Assembly: GCF_029784165.1 (NCBI RefSeq) | Contig: NC_073695.1 | Location: 247,937,589 to 248,001,588 of the forward strand | Length of the DNA: 64,000 nucleotides | Direction: 5' to 3' | DNA from: Wyeomyia smithii | Lineage: Eukaryota; Arthropoda; Insecta; Diptera; Culicidae | Shown here: positions 59,360 to 64,000 of the stretch, piece by piece | Layout of the letters: each line of letters opens with the position of its first letter | Numbering within the stretch: the first letter of the stretch is position 1 | Position numbers and translations under genes: made by a program | The notes under the pieces: generated by a model | Told to the model about the DNA's origin: nothing | What the model saw: the letters and a program-made list of their open reading frames with translations, nothing else | Database searches by the model: none

Positions 59360-59957
59360 CCCATTCCCGGCGGGTGATGTCATATGGCATCACCTGACAT
59401 TCAAACTTTGATTTAAGTTTAACTTAACTAACGTTAATTAGAAAATTTACACGATGAAACTTTAGAGTCAGAGAACAAATTGGTCTTCAATATGCAATAC
59501 AGTTTGTTTCAATTGTGCTTGTAATTGATTAGCAATAAGAGTTTAAAGTTCATTTTTTAGGTAACAACTTGAGATGGTCGGGTTTCGGGTTTTGAAACCC
59601 GGAACCCGAGCCCGACCCGTACCCGACGGGGGTCGGGTTCGGGTTTGAAAAGTTCGGGTTCAGGTCGGGCTTGGGTATGAAAACCCGAAACCCGACTATA
59701 AAATCTATGAAATCTCGGGTTAGGGTCGGGTTCGGGTTTTAAAATTTCGAGTTCGGGTCGGGTTCGGGTTTCAAAGAAATAAAATTTTCGGGTTCGGGTC
59801 GGGTTCGGGTTTGAACGAAAAAAAAAAAGTTTCGGGTTCGGGTCGGGCTCGGGTTTCGACCGAAAAAAAAAATTCGGGTTCGGGTCGGGAACGGGTTTGA
59901 AAAACATCAAACCCGACCATCTCTAGTAACAACTGATTTCCCTCCGCCGGGAATAGG
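59360..59957. mobile_element. piggyBac-like MITE hosting a nested hAT MITE
   Basis: TTAA at 59356-59359 and 59958-59961. Ends CCCATTCCCGGCGG and, opposite, CCTATTCCCGGCGG. Without the nested 357-bp element and its 8-bp duplication it is 233 bp, close to the relative at 35649-35893 (245 bp). A subterminal palindrome GGTGATGTCATATGGCATCA... sits at about 59374-59395. Confidence 0.88.
59569..59925. mobile_element. G-rich hAT-type MITE, 357 bp, CGGGTTCGGGT repeats
   Basis: 8-bp duplication GTAACAAC at 59561-59568 and 59926-59933. 17-bp ends TTGAGATGGTCGGGTTT and, opposite, TAGAGATGGTCGGGTTT with one mismatch. The body is a strongly strand-biased run of TTCGGGTCGGG words (plus strand G-rich) broken by short A- and T-runs. 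The 117-codon minus-strand frame rich in PEPDPN is its translation. Confidence 0.92.
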
Positions 59958-60495
59958 TTAATTTTTAGAGTTTTAAATTATTAAGTCCTCAAGTTTTGAA
60001 ACTTCTAAATTTTTCTTATTTTGTTTTAACCTTATTCCCTTATATCCTTAAATCACAAAGCAATTTAATCCTTAATTCTCGAGCCCTTAAACCTTCAATC
60101 TTTGAACTCTTAACTGTTTAAAATCTTTAAGAAAGTTTTAAAATCCTTATACCACTTAAATCCCTAAATCATTCAATTCTTGAATATTTAACTCCTCGAA
60201 TCCTCACAGGCTTGATTTCTCAAATACGTAAAGCTGTAAATAATAAAATCGTCAACCCATTAAATCCACATATCCCAAATTTCCTGAATCCTCAAACAAC
60301 AAAATTTTTAAACCCGTGAATCTTCCAGTTTTAAAGTTCTGAAATTTTCAGGTCTTCAAATTTTCTATTTTTGAAATCCCTCAGACTTTTAATCCTAGTA
60401 TCCTTAAATCTTTAAAATCTTGAATCTTGAAATCTGTAATCCTTAAATCTGTAAATTTTCATTTCTTAAATCCTTAATTTTCAAACCCTCAAAAT

Positions 60496-60630
60496 CTAAC
60501 GATACTTTAAGTATCTTTTGAAAAGTATCGATACCGGTACTCATCTCTCGCGGTGAGTATCGATGCCAAAAAGCTCGATATCGCGACCTCCTAGCATCGA
60601 TACCAACGGTCCGCCCATCCCTAGTATTTT
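60496..60630. mobile_element. Probable MITE with TATCGATAC words
   Basis: Repeated GTATCGAT/ATCGATACC words and, at the right on the minus strand, TAGGGATGGGCGGACCG, an hAT-like end. The left end (near AACGATACTTTAAGTATC) does not form a clear inverted match, so boundaries are approximate. Confidence 0.45.
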
Positions 60631-61958
60631 GAAGGCCTTAGTTTCACAAAAAAATCTGACTCATCGATCTCCAGAATTCTAAAATTTTCAAATCTTAAAA
60701 TCCTGAAATCCTTAAATCCCATAATCTTAAAATTTTGAATTATTTGAATTCATGAATCCTAGGACATCTTCTAATATCTTTAAATCGAAGTCTTAAATCT
60801 TGAAAAAATTAATACTTTGCTTCACAATTTGAAATTTTGAATTATTTAAAACATAAATTCTGAAATTAACCTTTATTTGCAGCGGAAAATATCGGCGCCT
60901 CTTGGCGGATGGCAGAGACTCTTGTTTGATGAACTAATTCAACTTTTTTTTATTTTCCAAATTTTCAGTCTATAGTGCTTCAAATCATCAACTCCTTAGG
61001 TTTTTAGATTCCTCAATTTTCCTTATTTCGTTTCATCCTTGTATTCTTAAATCCCTAAGCAGTTGAATCCTTAAACATCTATGTTCTCGAGCTCTTTTAC
61101 CTTCAATCTTCTAATTCTTAAATCCTTAAAATTATTTAAATCCCTAATCTGGGTGGGGCAAAACTGGCAGTTTGTGACGTGCTCGAAAATAGCGAAAATC
61201 GTTCGAATCGAGCTGAACAATGCCACCCCACTGCCACTTAAATCCTGAATTCCTTGCATGCTTACAGGCTGGATTTTCTCCCGTAAGTCTGCAAATACTG
61301 AAGTCGTCCAATGTTTAAATACTAATATCCCAAAATCCCCGAGCATCCAAATGTCGAAGTTTCTAAACCGTTAAGTCTTTCAATTCTAAACTTCTAAAAT
61401 CTTTAAATCTTCAAATCCTCATTTTTTTCAATCCTTAAATCCTTGAAACCTCAAGTTCTCGTTGTTTCAAATCTTGAAATACTTAAATATCCAAGGCTCT
61501 TAACCCTTAATCCGTGAGTCCACAAATCGTTGCATATTTCATTTTATATGATTTTAAAAACCTCAAAACATAAAATCCCTCTAAGATTGAACCCCGAATC
61601 TCTTAAATCCTTGTATTTTGAAGTCCTATAATTCTCAAAATCTTTGAACCATGAATACCTAGAATCCTAGAATCCCAAAATTCTCAAATCTCAATATCAA
61701 AAAATCTTAAAATCCCATTCTTCTCAAATATTGAATACTTCAAATGCAAAAATCCTAGATCTTTTTTAAATCCGTGCATCCGTAAAGGGTTAAATCCTCA
61801 AATTTTGGATACCTTGATCCCTAATATTTCAAAATTTTAAATTCCTTTTCAAATTTCCAAATTTTTGAACTCATGAAATCTCAAATCTTTAAATTCATAA
61901 TCGCTTAAATCGTAATCTCAAATTTTAACTCCCAACATCCTATAGATTCAGAATAATA

Positions 61959-62164
61959 AAGCAAAGCCTTGGTGCAACATTCCAACAACTCGACCTTCTG
62001 TTTATTATACACAGACTTCGCAGCCAACTGTTAGTGTACAGGACAACTGCGGGGCTAGCGCTACGATCCTACTGACACCAACAGTCTCTTCCAAGCCGGG
62101 ATTCGAACCTACGACGACTGGCTTGTTAGGCCAGCATCGTACCTCGAGACCAGTTAGAAGATCT
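61959..62164 (-). mobile_element. tRNA-derived SINE (Feilai-like), full length, 206 bp
   Basis: Perfect 13-bp duplication ATTCAGAATAATA at 61946-61958 and 62165-62177. The minus strand has a tRNA-like head with a perfect 5-bp anticodon arm CTGGCCTAACAAGCCAG (loop CTAACAA, Val-type AAC), a B-box GGTTCGAATCCCGG and the 3' end CAAGGCTTTGCTTTA. It inserted in the octamer array. Confidence 0.92.
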
Positions 62165-62289
62165 ATTCAGAATAATACTTTGCTTAAATTTTTGAATTTT
62201 TCCATCCTAGAAACTTGGAATCCCAAAACATAATATTTTCAGGTTCCGAAAATTCTGAATGTTAAAATCCCATTTCTTCGTAAGGTGGC

Positions 62290-63043
62290 GGGGAAATTTG
62301 CTTACAAACACCAGAGATGAGAGCTCAGGAAGTGGGGTTGAATTTGTCCGAACTCATTGAACCCTCCAGTCTCAACTCCTGATCTTCCCAGAACGACGAT
62401 TAAATATTACGTCGAAAAGTGTTCTTTTTTGCTTAATGCACTAACGTACTTAAGTCGTCCCCTAAAACCACGAATCCTTTGATTCCTAAACTTTTCAATC
62501 TTCGAGCTGTCAATTATCAAGTCCTCAATTTTTCAAATTCTTCAATTTTCCTTATTTCATTTTATCCTCATAGTCTTATATCTTCAAATCCCTTAGTAGT
62601 TAATTCCTTGAATCCCTATGTCCTCGAACCATTATACTGTCAAATCCAGTAATCTTCTAATCCTTTCTTCTTTAAAAATCGAATTTACTAATTCGTCGAA
62701 TTCTTCCTAAAACTCTAAAATTCCTAAATTTCAAAATCCTCAAATCTATAAACTGTACAAGAGTGACTCGTGACTTCTCATACCTACCTATTTAACTAAA
62801 TATTTTGGAAATCACAGTTGGGAGAAGTAATCACAATCTTGTCTGCGAAAAAACGCAGGTTTCCCTTTTGTTACTATTTAAACATGAGACTGAAAATTAA
62901 TAAAGTAAAAACATAAATTTGGATTCAATATTTGCTTTTCGCCTGACTTCGCCCTGACACTGTACAATCTCAAAATTCGAATGTTTTCAAAGTCGAAAAA
63001 AAATATTAAAATCAGCTAACTTTGAATTTTTTAAGAGCTGAAA
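62290..63043. other. Spacer and octamer remnants
   Basis: 62455-62760 is octamer array; the rest is unassigned with no gene. Confidence 0.45.
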
Positions 63044-63316
63044 GGTGCCGTACACAAATTACGTAACGCATGAAGAGGGGGGGGAGGGTGGTTGATTCTG
63101 CGATACTTATTGTTACGTAGGGGAGAGGAAAGGTAGTTAAGACAGTTACGTAACTGTGATGTTTGCTCTAAATTGAAAATTTCGGAGGGGGTTCAGGCTG
63201 TTCAGTGTTACGTAATTTTATGGGGGGGAGTTATATCGAACATTACCTATCGTTACATAGAGGGGGAGGGGGTCTGGAATCTAGATTTTAGCGTTACGTA
63301 ATTTGTGTACGACGCC
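63044..63316. mobile_element. 273-bp MITE with GTACACAAATTACGTAACGC ends
   Basis: Inverted ends match in 24 of 26 bp (GGTGCCGTACACAAATTACG / GGCGTCGTACACAAATTACG). GTTACGTAA-type palindromes recur inside at about 63114, 63145, 63211 and 63293, alternating with G-runs. A 3-bp AAA flank on both sides may be the target duplication. Confidence 0.8.
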
Positions 63317-63439
63317 AAACCTAAACCTCTATTACCCTAATTATAAAAATCCTAACAACCACAAATTCTAATATCCTGAAATCTTACTATCATTCCTCAA
63401 TTTATGATTTTGTAGATTAGCAAAAGCAAAGTCATTATA

Positions 63440-64000
63440 CAGCCATACCTCGATATAAGGCAACTTTATTTTTATTTTCGTTACGTTATATCGAAGCAAA
63501 AAAAAATTGTTTTTTAATTCATGCAAGAATGTTAATGGTTGCTCAAATATGCGCGAAAATCCATTTTCCATCACCTATCAGTATTTTTAAAACTTTCGTA
63601 TGCCCATTTAGAAATATTTTCAGAAGCAAAAAAATTTTTTTTTCAATTGATACACAGGTTATTCAAAGATGCGTGAAAACCTATTTCTCATCACCTATCA
63701 GTAATTTTAAACCATTCTTATGCCCATTTAGGACAACTTTCAAAAAGCAAAAAAAAAATTTTCAATTGATGCAAGACTGTTGACGGTTACTCAAAGATAC
63801 GCGAAAACCTATTTCCTAACACCTATCAGTATATTTTAACCTTTCTTATGCCCATTTAGAGAAAATTTCAACAAGCAGAAAAAATTTTTTTTCTAATTGA
63901 TGCAAGACTGTGAATTGTTACTGAAGGATGCGTGAAAACCTATTTGCCCTCACCTATTAGTATTTTTAAACCTTTTTTATGCCCATGTAGGACAATTTTC
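63440..64000 (-). mobile_element. pogo/Tigger-like element, one end, running off the window
   Basis: TA at 63438-63439, then CAGCCATACCTCGATATAAG. A GTTACGTTATATCGA complement follows. Then four units of a ~120-131-bp repeat are marked by GCGNGAAAACCTATTT at 63551, 63671, 63799 and 63930, complementary to the units at 43.7-44.0 kb. The window ends inside it, so coding content is unknown. Confidence 0.7.

Larger units (their letters stand above)
49550..63430 (+). repeat. Decayed octamer array, AATCCTNA-like, in many segments
   Basis: Segments at 49550-49905, 50150-50690, 51300-51470, 52735-52810, 56395-56500, 57430-57530, 58385-58925, 59140-59355, 59960-60495, 60640-60860, 60960-61150, 61230-61945, 62180-62290, 62455-62760 and 63325-63425. 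In clean stretches the 8-base step is exact: from 58579 one reads AATCCTAA, AATCCTCG, AATAATGG, GATCCTAA, AATCTAGA, AATCCTAA, AATCCCAT, TATCTTCA, AATCCTAA in register. The same step is seen near 51340. SINEs, MITEs and unique DNA interrupt it. Confidence 0.8.

Noticed and set aside
59557..59910. 117-codon minus-strand frame rich in PEPDPN
   Set aside because: Translation of the CGGGTT repeat of the hAT MITE.
59569..59925. Telomere-like GGGTT repeat
   Set aside because: Has terminal inverted repeats and an 8-bp target duplication, so it is a mobile element; dipterans also do not use such telomere repeats.
63529..63783. 84-codon frame with CPFRxxF repeats
   Set aside because: Translation of the pogo-like subterminal tandem repeat.

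Overview
The window is nuclear DNA of a dipteran, most likely a mosquito and probably a culicine. The grounds are: two decayed ITm-superfamily transposase copies, one with a clear D37E spacing (a clade known from mosquitoes); tRNA-derived SINEs of the Feilai/SINE200 style; Jockey-like retroposon debris; many TA-, TTAA- and 8-bp-flanked MITEs; and AT-rich spacer. No intact cellular protein-coding gene is visible. The longest open frame (157 codons) is a transposase fragment. The likeliest setting is the first intron(s) and 5' flank of one large plus-strand gene, although this is inference.

Layout. 0-9 kb: mariner-type fragment, tRNA-like scrap, fold-back MITE, 126-bp and 143-bp tandem families. 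9.2-10.5 kb: a TIR-to-TIR ITmD37E transposon, dead by three stops and a frameshift. 11.9-12.8 kb: a minisatellite beside a TATA/Inr/CCAAT promoter-like block on the minus strand. 15-18 kb: fold-back DNA and a ~174-bp satellite array carrying two TA-flanked MITEs. 19-22 kb: an hAT MITE with an exact 8-bp duplication and two more TA-flanked elements. 23.6-24.9 kb: a long palindrome built of direct subrepeats, similar in plan to Foldback elements. 25.5-29.3 kb: a second dead ITm transposase, then a repeat rich in AAGTTC interrupted by a full SINE and a 913-bp MITE. 30.5-32.15 kb: a GC-richer, CAG-rich leader-like stretch ending in a strong splice donor. 33.7-35.9 kb: three TTAA-flanked elements. 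37-44.8 kb: fragments of three reverse transcriptases plus a SINE and a pogo-like terminus. 49.5-63.4 kb: a decayed octamer array (AATCCTNA-like) invaded by SINEs, hAT and piggyBac-like MITEs, and interrupted at 53.6-56.2 kb by unique sequence with a candidate exon. 63.4 kb to the end: a second pogo-like terminus.

The repeats work as a record of nested insertions rather than as a pathway. Where target duplications can be read exactly, the order of events is visible: octamer array, then piggyBac-like MITE, then hAT MITE at 59.4-60.0 kb; satellite, then MITEs at 16.3 and 17.6 kb. The two candidate exons (ending 32152, and 55529-55874) are the only pieces that look like host-gene sequence.
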